From positions 1 through 64,000 of the forward strand of contig NZ_JAOQJF010000014.1 in assembly GCF_025567195.1 (NCBI RefSeq): a DNA stretch of 64,000 nucleotides, written 5' to 3'. Both the position numbers and the translations under genes were made by a program. Each line of letters starts with the position of its first letter. Position 1 is the first letter of the stretch. The stretch is from Alitiscatomonas aceti (lineage in GTDB: Bacteria; Bacillota; Clostridia; Lachnospirales; Lachnospiraceae). The notes under the pieces were generated by a model. It saw only the letters and a program-made list of their open reading frames with translations, did not search any database and had not been told where the DNA came from. Below are positions 33,953-43,277 of the stretch, one piece after another.

Positions 33953-34972
33953 ATGATAAAGATTGCAGTAGACGCCATGGGCGGCGACAATGCGCCTTCT
34001 GAGATTGTAAAGGGCGCTGTGGAGGCCGTCTCTGAACGGCCGGATATCACAGTCTGTCTCACCGGACAGGAAGATATCATTAAAAAAGAGCTAGAAAAAT
34101 ATACTTATAAAAAAGAACAGATCGAGATCGTCCCGGCCTCCGAGGTCATTGAGACCGGAGAACCCCCGGTCAACGCCATCCGGAAGAAAAAGGATTCTTC
34201 CATTGTGGTGGGAATGAACCTGGTAAAGCGCGGAGAGGCCGACGGCTTTGTTTCCGCCGGAAGCTCCGGAGCCATTTTAGTTGGCGGCCAGGTGATCGTG
34301 GGAAGGATCAAAGGCGTAGAGCGGCCTCCGCTGGCTCCTCTGATCCCCACGGAAAAGGGATTTTCCCTTCTCATTGACTGCGGCGCCAATGTGGACGCCA
34401 GACCGTCCCACCTGGTACAGTTTGCCCAGATGGGCTCCATTTATATGGAACATGTCATGGGCGTAAAACGGCCCCGGGTGGCCATCGTCAACATCGGAGC
34501 AGAGGAGGAAAAGGGAAATGCCCTGGTAAAGGAGACCTTCCCGCTCCTTAAGGAATGTCCGGGGATCAACTTCATCGGAAGCATTGAAGCCCGGGAGATC
34601 CCCCACGGAGGAGCCGATGTGATCGTCTGCGAGGCCTTTGTGGGCAATGTGATCTTAAAGCTTTATGAAGGCGTGGGAGCCACCATGATCTCCATGATCA
34701 AAAAAGGAATGATGTCCTCCCTCCGGTCAAAGATCGGCGCCCTTCTCATCAAGCCAGCTTTAAAATCCACCTTAAAGAGCTTCGACGCCTCCCAGTATGG
34801 CGGAGCGCCCCTTCTGGGGCTTAAGGGCCTGGTTGTGAAGACCCATGGAAGCTCCAAAGCCAATGAGGTGAAGAACTCCATTATCCAATGTATTGCCTTT
34901 AAAGAGCAGGCCATCAGCGAAAAGATCGGCCAGTGCCTGTCCCCGAGGGAAGAGGATATAAAAGAGCCATAA
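33953..34972 (+). CDS. plsX: Phosphate acyltransferase PlsX
   Basis: Makes acyl-phosphate from acyl-ACP for phospholipid synthesis; a peripheral membrane enzyme. The 339 residues begin KIAVDAMGGDNAPSEIVKGA, the PlsX signature, with SAGSSGAILVGG, CGANVDARPSHLVQFAQMG, VAIVNIGAEEEKGNALVKE and DVIVCEAFVGNVILKLYEG further on. It leads into acpP 44 bases downstream, its usual partner. Confidence 0.98.
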   Translation: MIKIAVDAMGGDNAPSEIVKGAVEAVSERPDITVCLTGQEDIIKKELEKYTYKKEQIEIVPASEVIETGEPPVNAIRKKKDSSIVVGMNLVKRGEADGFVSAGSSGAILVGGQVIVGRIKGVERPPLAPLIPTEKGFSLLIDCGANVDARPSHLVQFAQMGSIYMEHVMGVKRPRVAIVNIGAEEEKGNALVKETFPLLKECPGINFIGSIEAREIPHGGADVIVCEAFVGNVILKLYEGVGATMISMIKKGMMSSLRSKIGALLIKPALKSTLKSFDASQYGGAPLLGLKGLVVKTHGSSKANEVKNSIIQCIAFKEQAISEKIGQCLSPREEDIKEP

Positions 34973-35016
34973 AATTAAAATTAATATATAATAGAACAGA
35001 GAGGATGGAAATTTTT

Positions 35017-35247
35017 ATGGAATTTGAAAAATTACAGCAGATCATTGCAGAGGTGTTAAATATTGATGCCGACGAGATCACAATGAACACCACCTTCGTG
35101 GACGACCTGGGAGCCGACTCCCTGGATGTATTCCAGATCATCATGGGCATTGAGGAGGAGTTCGATATCGAGATCCCCACAGAGGCTGCTGAAAAGATCG
35201 TCAGCGTAGGCGACGCCGTAGAGCAGATCAAAAACGCATTAAATTAA
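35017..35247 (+). CDS. acpP: Acyl carrier protein of fatty-acid synthesis
   Basis: A 76-residue ACP. The phosphopantetheine Ser lies in DDLGADSLDVFQI (Ser near residue 36), and the acidic helix EEEFDIEIPTEAAEKI is typical. ATG 35017 (MEFEKLQQI) is preferred to one four codons upstream because it matches the family start and is 12 bases from AGAGG. It sits between plsX and rnc as in most Firmicutes. Confidence 0.96.
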   Translation: MEFEKLQQIIAEVLNIDADEITMNTTFVDDLGADSLDVFQIIMGIEEEFDIEIPTEAAEKIVSVGDAVEQIKNALN

Positions 35248-35272
35248 ACCTTTCCGGAAATCCCGGAAATCA

Positions 35273-35322
35273 GGGGCTGCTGCAAAAGGGACACTCAGAT
35301 ACGACTCTTTTGCTCCAGCTCC
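35273..35322 (+). repeat. Hairpin related to the 2352 repeat; possible weak terminator after acpP
   Basis: GGGGCTGCTGCAAAAG (35273-35288) pairs imperfectly with CTTTTGCTCCAGCTCC (35307-35322), followed by ATTTT. The core CTGCTGCAAAAG is shared with the terminator at 2352-2407. Confidence 0.6.
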
Positions 35323-35349
35323 ATTTTCCATTATAAGGAGGAAACATTC

Positions 35350-36042
35350 TTGGATAAAAAATTGAAAATGCTGGAGGAGATCATCGGATATACCTTTAAA
35401 AACGAGCACCTTCTTCCCCATGCCCTGACCCACAGCTCCTATGCCAATGAGCGCCACTGGGATAAAAAAAGGTGCAACGAACGCCTGGAATTTCTGGGAG
35501 ACGCGGTCCTTGAGGTGGTCAGCAGCGAATTCCTGTTTTTGAACCACCCGGACATGCCGGAGGGCGAGATGACGAAACTCCGGGCCAGCCTGGTATGCGA
35601 ACCGGCTCTGGCTTACTGCGCCGAAGCCATTTCCCTGGGCGACTATCTGATCCTTGGAAAGGGCGAGGACATGACCGGCGGAAGAAAGCGGCCTTCGGTG
35701 GTTTCCGACGCCATGGAGGCGGTGATCGGAGCCATTTACCTGGACGGTGGTCTTGCTAACGCAAAAGAGTTCATCCATCGTTTTATTTTAAACGATATTG
35801 AGCATAAACAGCTCTTTTACGATAGCAAAACTATTTTACAGGAGATCGTACAGGCGGATTTTAAGGATCCTCTGACCTATGAGCTTATAAGGGAAGAGGG
35901 ACCGGACCACAATAAGACCTTTGAGGTCTGTGCAAAGATCGGTTCCCACGAGATAGGCCGCGGCGCCGGCCGCACGAAAAAGGCCGCAGAGCAGCTTGCC
36001 GCCTACCGGGGGATCTGCCAGCTGAAAAAAACAGACCAGTAG
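35350..36042 (+). CDS. rnc: Ribonuclease III
   Basis: Cuts double-stranded RNA in rRNA maturation and mRNA control. The 230 residues contain the catalytic signature NERLEFLGDAVLEVV and the second acidic site SDAMEAVIGAIYLDGG, followed by a C-terminal double-stranded-RNA-binding domain (DPLTYELIREEGPDHNKTFEV, GRGAGRTKKAAEQLAA). The start codon is TTG at 35350, with AAGGAGG about eight bases before it; no ATG fits. It is 12 bases upstream of smc. Confidence 0.97.
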   Translation: MDKKLKMLEEIIGYTFKNEHLLPHALTHSSYANERHWDKKRCNERLEFLGDAVLEVVSSEFLFLNHPDMPEGEMTKLRASLVCEPALAYCAEAISLGDYLILGKGEDMTGGRKRPSVVSDAMEAVIGAIYLDGGLANAKEFIHRFILNDIEHKQLFYDSKTILQEIVQADFKDPLTYELIREEGPDHNKTFEVCAKIGSHEIGRGAGRTKKAAEQLAAYRGICQLKKTDQ

Positions 36043-36054
36043 AAAAGGTGCAGT

Positions 36055-39000
36055 ATGTATTTAAAAACCATAGAAGTACAAGGATTCAAATCCTTTGCCA
36101 ATAAGATCGTATTTGAATTTCATAACGGCATCACAGGGATCGTGGGACCCAACGGCAGCGGAAAGAGCAATGTGGCCGATGCAGTCCGCTGGGTCCTGGG
36201 AGAGCAGAAGGTCAAGCAGTTAAGAAGCGCTTCCATGCAGGACGTGATCTTCTCCGGCACGGAGACCAGGAAGCCCCAAGGCTTTGCCTATGTGGCCATT
36301 ACCCTGGATAACTCCGATCACAAACTGGCCATTGATTTTGACCAGGTCACTGTTTCCCGGCGGATCTACCGGTCTGGAGAGAGCGAGTACCTCCTCAATG
36401 GGAGCCCGTGCCGCTTAAAGGATATCAACGAGCTGTTTTATGACACGGGGATCGGAAAGGAAGGTTATTCCATCATCGGCCAGGGCCAGATCGATAAGAT
36501 CTTAAGCGGCCGGCCGGAGGAACGGAGGGAGCTTTTTGATGAGGCTGCCGGGATCGTAAAGTTCAAGCGGAGAAAGGCCATTGCCCAGAAAAAATTAGAG
36601 GACGAAAAGCAGAACCTGGTCCGGGTCTCCGACATCCTGGGAGAACTGGAAAAGCAGGTGGGGCCTCTGGAAAAGCAGGCCGCATCAGCCAGGGAATACC
36701 TCCGGCTCAGGGAGGAGATGAAGCGGTTCGATGTGAACCTGTTCCTGACAGAAATGGAGGATACGGACCGGACCTTACGGGAGCTGGAGGAAAAGAGCCG
36801 GATCGTAAGCAGCCATATGGAGGAATCCAGGCAGGAATCAGAGCAGTTAAAGGAAGAGTATGACCGGATCGCTGAAAACATCGCGGCCCTGGACCAGACC
36901 ATCACCGAAAAGCAGGCTCTGGGAAATGAGGCGCGGATGAACGCCAGGAACCTGGAGGGCCGGATCAGCGTGCTCAATGAACAGATCCGTGCCGAGGAAA
37001 TGAACGCCGAGCATATCCGGAGCCGGATCGCTGCCATTGAATCAGAGCTTCAGGAAAAAGAAAGGGACAGAAGCCGCCATCAGGAAGAAAAGCAGCAGCT
37101 TAAGATCCAGGTGGAGGTCATGGAGAAGCGGCTCCGTGAGGGAGAAGACCAGCTGGAGCAGGCTTCTTCCCATGTATCCGGCCTTGAAAGATCCATTGAG
37201 GACGGAAAAGCGGCGTTGATCGGAGCGCTCAATGAACGCTCCGGTCTTTCTGTAAAGAAGCAGCGGTACGATACCCTTTTGGAGCAGGTCCAGGTGCGCC
37301 GTTCAGAGGTGGCCCAGAAGCTCTTAAAGGTAAAGACCGACGAGGAGGCCTGGGATGGTCAGATCCAGGAGCAGGAAAAGGCCTTAGCCTCTGTGAACCA
37401 GGCCATCGAGACCCTGGTCACAGAGGGCGAGATACTGGAAGGGGAGGCAAGAGAGGCGGCCGGACAGATTGCCCGTCTCAATAAAAATCTCAACAACGCC
37501 CAGCAGGAATACCACACCTCCTATACCCGCCTGGAATCCTTAAGGAACCTGGCGGAGCGGTACGACGGTTATGGAAACAGCATCCGGAGGGTCATGGAAT
37601 GCCGCGACCGTGTCCGGGGGATCCACGGAGTCGTGGCAGACCTTCTGGACGTTCCGAAGGAATACGAGACGGCCATTGAAACGGCCCTGGGAGGAAGCAT
37701 CCAGAATGTGGTCACTGACTCCGAGGAGACAGCCAAGATCCTGATCGGTCATCTGAAAAAGAACCGGTACGGACGGGCCACCTTCCTTCCCCTGACCGCC
37801 GTTTCCAGCCGCGGAGGATTTCCGGAGCCACAGGCCCTTAAGGAGCCTGGAGCCATCGGCGTAGCTGCCGATCTGGTGAAAACAAGGGATGAATATAAGG
37901 GACTGGTCCAGTATCTCCTGGGGCGGGTCCTGGTGGTGGACCATATGGACCATGCCATTGCCATTGCCCGGAAATACCGTCACTCCATCCGCATGGTAAC
38001 GCCCGAGGGCGATCTTTTAAGTCCCGGCGGCTCCATGAGCGGCGGCGCCTTTAAAAATTCCAGCAATCTTCTGGGACGGAGAAGAGAGATGGAGGAAATG
38101 GAGGAGGCCTGTAAAAAGGCTCTCCTGGCCGTGGACCGGATCCAGAAGGAGCTGGTCTTCCAGGAAGCCCTTCTGGAGGAAAAGAACAGCAGCCTTTCCA
38201 GTGTCCGGACCTCTCTCCAGGCCCGGTATCTGGAGCAGAATACGGCAAAGCTGTCCCTGCGGCAGCTGAACCAGAAGAAGGAGGAGCTGACAGAATCCTC
38301 CGCAGACATGAACCTGGAAAACCGCCAGCTGGAGGAGCAGATGCGTGAGATTCGAAGGAATATCGCCGGACTCCTGGCATCCATGGAGGAGCTGGAGGCA
38401 GAAAATACCGCCAGGAACGAGGCGATCACATCCGATGGAATGCTTCTTGAGGCGGCGAGAAACCAGCGGGAAAAGGCCTCCAGGGCCCTTTCCCAGATCC
38501 AGCTGGAGGCCGCTGGTCTGAAGCAGCAGGATTCGTTCCTGGACCAGAACCTCAGCCGTCTTGAGGAGGAGACCGGAAGGCTCCTGGCTGAACAAAAGGC
38601 CCTGGGCTCCGGCTCCGGAGACAGCGAACAGGCCGTAAAGGAGCGGCTCCTGGAGATCGAAGCCATAAAGCAACAGATCTGTGCGGTCCAGGAGGAGGCC
38701 GGAACGTTCATGAAGGAAGCCGAAGGGGCCAGACAGGAAAAGGAAGCCCTGGGCGTTGGACAAAAGGATTTCTTTGCCCGGAGGGAAGCCCTTTCTGACC
38801 GGCTTTCCAGGCTGGACAAGGAGCTGTTCCGCCTGCAGGGACAGAAAGAAAAGCAGGAAGAAAAACGGGACTCCTCCGTGGAATATATGTGGAGCGAGTA
38901 TGAGCTGACGCGGACCGCTGCCCAGGAGCTGAGGGACGACAGCCTGGTTTCCGTACCAGAGATGAAACAGCAAATCACTGAGAGGAAAAACAGGATCCGT

Positions 39001-39615
39001 GCCCTGGGAAATGTCAACGTCAACGCCATTGAGGATTACCGGGAGCTTTCTGAACGGTATGAATTTATGAATACCCAGCACCAGGACCTGGTCACTGCCC
39101 AGGAGGCCCTTTACCAGATCATCGAGGAGCTGGACACTGGCATGCGGCGCCAGTTCACAGAACGGTTTGCCCTGATCCGTGCGGAGTTTGACCGGGTATT
39201 TAAGGAGCTGTTCGGCGGCGGCCACGGCTCCCTGGAGCTGATGGAGGACGAGGACATCCTGGAGGCCGGGATCCAGATCATCTCACAGCCCCCTGGAAAG
39301 AAACTGCAGAATATGATGCAGATGTCCGGAGGAGAAAAGGCTCTGACAGCCATTGCGCTCTTATTTGCGATCCAGAACCTGAAGCCTTCCCCGTTCTGTC
39401 TTCTGGACGAGATCGAGGCGGCCCTGGATGACTCCAACGTGGACCGGTACGCAAAATATCTGCACAAACTGACAAAGCACACCCAGTTCATCGTCATCAC
39501 CCACCGGCGTGGCACCATGGTGGCCGCAGACCGGCTTTATGGGATCACCATGCAGGAAAAAGGCGTTTCCACGCTGGTATCTGTAAGCCTGATCGAAAAC
39601 GATTTAGATAAATAG
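36055..39615 (+). CDS. smc: Chromosome segregation SMC protein
   Basis: A 1186-residue condensin ATPase for chromosome organisation. Walker A GIVGPNGSGKSNVADA is near residues 29-44; two long coiled coils (~165-510 and ~670-1010) flank the hinge (~520-640, with ETALGGSIQNVV and GGSMSGGAFK); the C-terminal head carries the ABC signature MMQMSGGEKALTAIALL and Walker B PFCLLDEIEAALDD. The start MYLKTIEVQGFKSFA is standard. It lies in the conserved rnc-smc-ftsY run. Long open frames on its opposite strand are shadows of the coiled-coil codon pattern. Confidence 0.99.
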   Translation: MYLKTIEVQGFKSFANKIVFEFHNGITGIVGPNGSGKSNVADAVRWVLGEQKVKQLRSASMQDVIFSGTETRKPQGFAYVAITLDNSDHKLAIDFDQVTVSRRIYRSGESEYLLNGSPCRLKDINELFYDTGIGKEGYSIIGQGQIDKILSGRPEERRELFDEAAGIVKFKRRKAIAQKKLEDEKQNLVRVSDILGELEKQVGPLEKQAASAREYLRLREEMKRFDVNLFLTEMEDTDRTLRELEEKSRIVSSHMEESRQESEQLKEEYDRIAENIAALDQTITEKQALGNEARMNARNLEGRISVLNEQIRAEEMNAEHIRSRIAAIESELQEKERDRSRHQEEKQQLKIQVEVMEKRLREGEDQLEQASSHVSGLERSIEDGKAALIGALNERSGLSVKKQRYDTLLEQVQVRRSEVAQKLLKVKTDEEAWDGQIQEQEKALASVNQAIETLVTEGEILEGEAREAAGQIARLNKNLNNAQQEYHTSYTRLESLRNLAERYDGYGNSIRRVMECRDRVRGIHGVVADLLDVPKEYETAIETALGGSIQNVVTDSEETAKILIGHLKKNRYGRATFLPLTAVSSRGGFPEPQALKEPGAIGVAADLVKTRDEYKGLVQYLLGRVLVVDHMDHAIAIARKYRHSIRMVTPEGDLLSPGGSMSGGAFKNSSNLLGRRREMEEMEEACKKALLAVDRIQKELVFQEALLEEKNSSLSSVRTSLQARYLEQNTAKLSLRQLNQKKEELTESSADMNLENRQLEEQMREIRRNIAGLLASMEELEAENTARNEAITSDGMLLEAARNQREKASRALSQIQLEAAGLKQQDSFLDQNLSRLEEETGRLLAEQKALGSGSGDSEQAVKERLLEIEAIKQQICAVQEEAGTFMKEAEGARQEKEALGVGQKDFFARREALSDRLSRLDKELFRLQGQKEKQEEKRDSSVEYMWSEYELTRTAAQELRDDSLVSVPEMKQQITERKNRIRALGNVNVNAIEDYRELSERYEFMNTQHQDLVTAQEALYQIIEELDTGMRRQFTERFALIRAEFDRVFKELFGGGHGSLELMEDEDILEAGIQIISQPPGKKLQNMMQMSGGEKALTAIALLFAIQNLKPSPFCLLDEIEAALDDSNVDRYAKYLHKLTKHTQFIVITHRRGTMVAADRLYGITMQEKGVSTLVSVSLIENDLDK

Positions 39616-39628
39616 TAGGAGGATATCC

Positions 39629-40576
39629 ATGGAAGAGAAGAAAAAGGGATTTTTTTCCCGTCTGGTAGCCGGACTTACAAAAACAAGGGAAAACATCGTT
39701 TCCGGTATGGATTCGATCTTTTCCGGCTTTTCAGCCATAGACGAGGACTTTTATGAGGAGCTGGAGGAGACTCTCATTATGGGAGATATGGGGATCCAGA
39801 CCACCATGTCTGTGCTGGAGGAATTAAAAAAGGCCGTGAAGGAGCAGCACATCAAGGATCCGTCCCAATGCCGCCAGGTGCTCATCGACAGCATCCGGAA
39901 AAAAATGGACCTGGGCGAAAACGCGTATGAATTTGAACACAGGAAATCCGTGGTCCTGGTGATCGGCGTCAATGGTGTAGGAAAGACCACCTCCATCGGA
40001 AAACTGGCCGACCAGCTGAAGTCCGACGGAAAGCGGGTGATCCTGGCGGCTGCCGATACCTTCCGGGCCGCTGCCATCGAACAGCTCTCCGAGTGGGCTG
40101 ACCGGGCCGGCGTGGATCTGATCGCCCAGAAGGAGGGATCGGACCCGGCAGCCGTGATCTATGATGCCATTGCCGCCGCAAAATCCAGGAATGCCGATGT
40201 TCTGATCTGCGATACCGCCGGCCGTCTCCACAATAAAAAAAATCTGATGGAAGAGCTGAAAAAGATCAACCGGATCATTGATAAGGAGTATCCGGAGGCA
40301 TACCGTGAGACCCTGGTGGTCCTTGACGGCACCACCGGACAGAATGCCCTGGTACAGGCGCGTCAGTTCATGGAGGCCGCCCCCATCACGGGCATCATCC
40401 TGACCAAGCTGGACGGAACTGCCAAGGGCGGCATCGCCGTTGCCATCCAGTCGGAGCTGGGCATTCCGGTGAAATACGTGGGAGTCGGAGAGAAGATCGA
40501 CGATCTGCAGAAGTTCAGCTCGGGGGATTTTGTAAACGCGCTGTTTCAGTCTGATACCAGAAATAAAGGAGAATAA
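39629..40576 (+). CDS. ftsY: Signal recognition particle receptor FtsY
   Basis: SRP receptor GTPase that delivers ribosome-nascent chains to the membrane. The 315 residues include a short N domain and the G domain with GVNGVGKTTSIGKLA (G1), AAADTFRAAAIEQL, CDTAGRLHNKKNLMEEL (G3) and LTKLDGTAKGGIA (G4). The acidic N-terminal A domain is minimal (MEEKKKGFFSRL), as in many Gram-positives. SD TAGGAGG precedes ATG 39629, 13 bases after smc. Confidence 0.98.
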   Translation: MEEKKKGFFSRLVAGLTKTRENIVSGMDSIFSGFSAIDEDFYEELEETLIMGDMGIQTTMSVLEELKKAVKEQHIKDPSQCRQVLIDSIRKKMDLGENAYEFEHRKSVVLVIGVNGVGKTTSIGKLADQLKSDGKRVILAAADTFRAAAIEQLSEWADRAGVDLIAQKEGSDPAAVIYDAIAAAKSRNADVLICDTAGRLHNKKNLMEELKKINRIIDKEYPEAYRETLVVLDGTTGQNALVQARQFMEAAPITGIILTKLDGTAKGGIAVAIQSELGIPVKYVGVGEKIDDLQKFSSGDFVNALFQSDTRNKGE

Positions 40577-40581
40577 AGCCA

Positions 40582-41814
40582 ATGGAAATGAAGGAGCTCA
40601 CACTGGAAAAATTTGAGGAAGCGTCGGAGATCGTTGAAAAAGTGACCCAGGAAACGAAGCTGATCTTCAGCGAATACTTCTCAAGCCTGTCTGGAAACAA
40701 GGTATATTTTAAGCCGGAAAACATGCAGCGGACCGGCGCTTATAAGGTCCGGGGCGCTTACTATAAGATCAGCCAGCTTTCAGACCAGGAAAAGGAGAAG
40801 GGGCTGATCACTGCCTCTGCGGGAAACCATGCCCAGGGCGTGGCTTATGCGGCCAGGCTGGCAGGTGTAAAGGCCACAGTGGTGATGCCGGTGACGACCC
40901 CTCTGATCAAGGTGAACCGGACAAAAAGCCTGGGAGCCGATGTGGTGCTGTCCGGGAATGTATTTGACGAGGCCTGTGCCCATGCATATGAGCTGGCCGA
41001 GGAGCACGGCTATACCTTCGTTCATCCTTTCAATGACCTTCAGATCGCCACAGGCCAGGGAAGCATCGCCATGGAGATCATAAAGGAGCTTCCCACCGTG
41101 GACTATATCCTGGTTCCTGTGGGCGGCGGAGGGCTCTGCACAGGAGTTTCCACCCTGGCAAAGCTTCTGAACCCTAAGGTAAAGGTCATTGCTGTGGAAC
41201 CGGCAGGAGCCGCTTGCTTAAAGGCCTCCCTGGAAGCCGGGAAGGTGGTATCTGTTCCGGCCATCAACACCATTGCCGACGGTACGGCAGTACAAACGCC
41301 CGGCGATAAGCTTTTTCCCTATCTCCAGGCCAATGTGGATGAGGTGATCACCATTGAGGACTCTGAGCTGACCCTGTCCTTCCTGGACATGGCGGAAAAC
41401 CACAAGATGATCGTGGAAAATTCCGGACTTTTAACGGTGGCTGCCTTAAAGCATCTGGATTTCAAGGGAAAGAAGGTAGTCTCTGTTTTAAGCGGCGGCA
41501 ATATGGATGTGCTGACCATGGCCACTGTGGTCCAGAATGGCTTGATCCTGCGGGACCGTATTTTTACAGTTTCTGTGATGCTGCCCGATAAGCCGGGCCA
41601 GCTGGCCGACGTATCTGCCCTGATCGCAAAGCTCCAGGGAAATGTGATCAAGCTGGATCATAACGTATTTGCCAATGTAAACCGTTCTGCCGGGGTCCTT
41701 CTCACCATCACCATGGAAACCTTTGGAACGGAGCATAAAAAACAGATCCTCCAGGCCCTGGAGGACGCTGGATATGCTCCGTCTGCGGAGCGGACCTCCA
41801 GGATCTATATGTAG
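40582..41814 (+). CDS. Threonine ammonia-lyase with C-terminal ACT domain
   Basis: PLP enzyme that deaminates threonine to 2-oxobutanoate, feeding isoleucine synthesis or catabolism. The 410 residues include the PLP-lysine segment ENMQRTGAYKVRGAYYKI, ASAGNHAQGVAYAARLAG, and the PLP-phosphate glycine loop LVPVGGGGLCTG. A single C-terminal ACT domain begins near FTVSVMLPDKPGQLADVS, as in the TdcB/IlvA-like form of many Clostridia. With ilvBN in the same window, a biosynthetic role is plausible. It is five bases after ftsY, so read-through from the smc run is likely. Confidence 0.95.
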   Translation: MEMKELTLEKFEEASEIVEKVTQETKLIFSEYFSSLSGNKVYFKPENMQRTGAYKVRGAYYKISQLSDQEKEKGLITASAGNHAQGVAYAARLAGVKATVVMPVTTPLIKVNRTKSLGADVVLSGNVFDEACAHAYELAEEHGYTFVHPFNDLQIATGQGSIAMEIIKELPTVDYILVPVGGGGLCTGVSTLAKLLNPKVKVIAVEPAGAACLKASLEAGKVVSVPAINTIADGTAVQTPGDKLFPYLQANVDEVITIEDSELTLSFLDMAENHKMIVENSGLLTVAALKHLDFKGKKVVSVLSGGNMDVLTMATVVQNGLILRDRIFTVSVMLPDKPGQLADVSALIAKLQGNVIKLDHNVFANVNRSAGVLLTITMETFGTEHKKQILQALEDAGYAPSAERTSRIYM

Positions 41815-41886
41815 GCCGGAGAAGATCTGGTATGAAATTCCGGCCTGTTCCAGATACCGCAGGCCGGAGCAAAAGGGGATATGATT

Positions 41887-43137
41887 ATGAATACAAGAGA
41901 AGATCTGCCAGGGATCGTAGGGAACGGCGTTTACTTTGTACGCTGGACGCTTATTTCCCTCCTGATGGGAACGGTCTGCGGCCTGGTGGGAACAGCCTTC
42001 GGGTTTGGTGTTGCTTATTCCCAGCAGTTTTTCCGCGAGAATCCATTTATGCTCTTTCTGATGCCTGTATCCGGCATCCTCATCGTACTGGTGCATAAGG
42101 CCCTGGACCAGGTGGGAAATAAGGGGACCAATCTGATCCTGGAATCTATTTCCTCCACGGAGCAGATCCGTTTTTCCACGCTGCCCTGTATTTTTATTTC
42201 CACCATCCTGAGCCATCTGACAGGCGCTTCCGCAGGCAAAGAGGGGGCGGCGCTGCAGATCGGGGGATGCATTGGAAATACCCTGGGCGGTCTTTTTCAT
42301 ATGGATGAGCGGGATAAAAAGGTTGCCATCATGAGCGGCATGAGCGGCTGCTTCGGAGCTATTTTCGGGACTCCCCTGGCCGCCTCCATGTTTGGGATGG
42401 AAGTGATCAGCGTCGGTGTTGCGTATTACGCGGCTCTTGTTCCCTGTGTGTTTTCCGCCTTTATCGGCTCCTTCATCTCCTCCAGGCTGGGGCTCCATGG
42501 AGAAGCCTTTACCATCCTTCATGTACCGGAATTTTCCCTTAAGCCGGCGGCTCTCATTGTGCTCCTGGCTCTTTTGGGCGCCTTTGTCAGCGTATGCTTC
42601 TGCATCCTGCTTCATGAGGTCCAGAAGCTTTATAAGGCAAAGCTGCAGAATGTCTATGCCCGGATCCTCACGGCATCCGCCCTGTTCATCGGCCTTTCTC
42701 TGGTATTCGGGCGGGAATACTGCGGAGCTGGCTTTAACCTGGTGGAGGCCGCCATGGAGGGAAATGTTCCCTATGAGGCCTTTCTGTTAAAAATGCTTTT
42801 TACTGCAGTCGCCCTGGGCGGTGGCTTTAAGGGCGGAGAGATCGTCCCGACCCTGGCAGTGGGAGCGTCCATGGGCGCAGCCTTCGGAAATCTCCTGGGC
42901 TTTGAGCCGTCCCTGTGCGCGGCCTGCGGTATGCTGGCCCTGTTCGCCGGTGTGACCAACTGTCCGGTGGCCACCATATTTATGGGCTTTGAGCTGTTTG
43001 GGTTTGAGGGGATGAAATATTTTGCCCTGGCCGTATCTGTAAGCTTTGCTCTTTCCGGTTATTATGGTCTGTACAGCAGCCAGAAATTTACCTATTCCAA
43101 GACGAGGACTGAATTTATCAATCGAAAGGCCCATTAG
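41887..43137 (+). CDS. CLC-family chloride or fluoride transporter
   Basis: A 416-residue polytopic membrane protein of the CLC family. The gating-glutamate segment reads SAGKEGAALQIGG, the later segment GGGFKGGEIVPTLAVGASMG corresponds to the GxFxP region, and GVTNCPVATIFMGFELFG to the second inner helix. The canonical chloride site GSGIP is not visible; its place seems taken by VGNKGTNLILE, and with SAGKEGA the pattern resembles the fluoride/proton CLC clade. That is inference. No fluoride riboswitch was seen upstream. ATG 41887 is chosen over 41881 because of spacing from AAAGGGG. Confidence 0.88.
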   Translation: MNTREDLPGIVGNGVYFVRWTLISLLMGTVCGLVGTAFGFGVAYSQQFFRENPFMLFLMPVSGILIVLVHKALDQVGNKGTNLILESISSTEQIRFSTLPCIFISTILSHLTGASAGKEGAALQIGGCIGNTLGGLFHMDERDKKVAIMSGMSGCFGAIFGTPLAASMFGMEVISVGVAYYAALVPCVFSAFIGSFISSRLGLHGEAFTILHVPEFSLKPAALIVLLALLGAFVSVCFCILLHEVQKLYKAKLQNVYARILTASALFIGLSLVFGREYCGAGFNLVEAAMEGNVPYEAFLLKMLFTAVALGGGFKGGEIVPTLAVGASMGAAFGNLLGFEPSLCAACGMLALFAGVTNCPVATIFMGFELFGFEGMKYFALAVSVSFALSGYYGLYSSQKFTYSKTRTEFINRKAH

Positions 43138-43148
43138 TCTTTCGCAGC

Positions 43149-43198
43149 AGAGGGCTTCAGGGAGGCAGATATTACCCTGGAAAGCCCTCTATTTTTTT
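43149..43198 (+). terminator. Terminator after the CLC gene
   Basis: AGAGGGCTTCAGGG (43149-43162) pairs with CCCTGGAAAGCCCTCT (43175-43190), followed by A and T7. Confidence 0.92.
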
Positions 43199-43208
43199 AG
43201 AAAATATC

Positions 43209-43236
43209 TTGCAATATTCCGAAAACACTGTATAAT
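43209..43236 (+). promoter_or_regulatory. Promoter of the cytidylate-kinase-like gene
   Basis: TTGCAA (43209-43214), 16 bases, perfect TATAAT (43231-43236), about 40 bases before the ATG. Confidence 0.85.
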
Positions 43237-43277
43237 ATATGTTATAGACTTGCAATTGCAGAGAGGAGCTGTGGGAT

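Noticed and set aside
37980..39225. Long open frames antisense to smc (349 and 402 codons)
   Set aside because: They mirror the Glu/Lys/Leu-rich coiled-coil codons of smc, lack ribosome sites and show low-complexity Ser/Leu-rich products.
41815..41886. Fluoride riboswitch before the CLC gene
   Set aside because: Only about 70 bases separate it from the upstream stop, and the conserved riboswitch segments were not seen.
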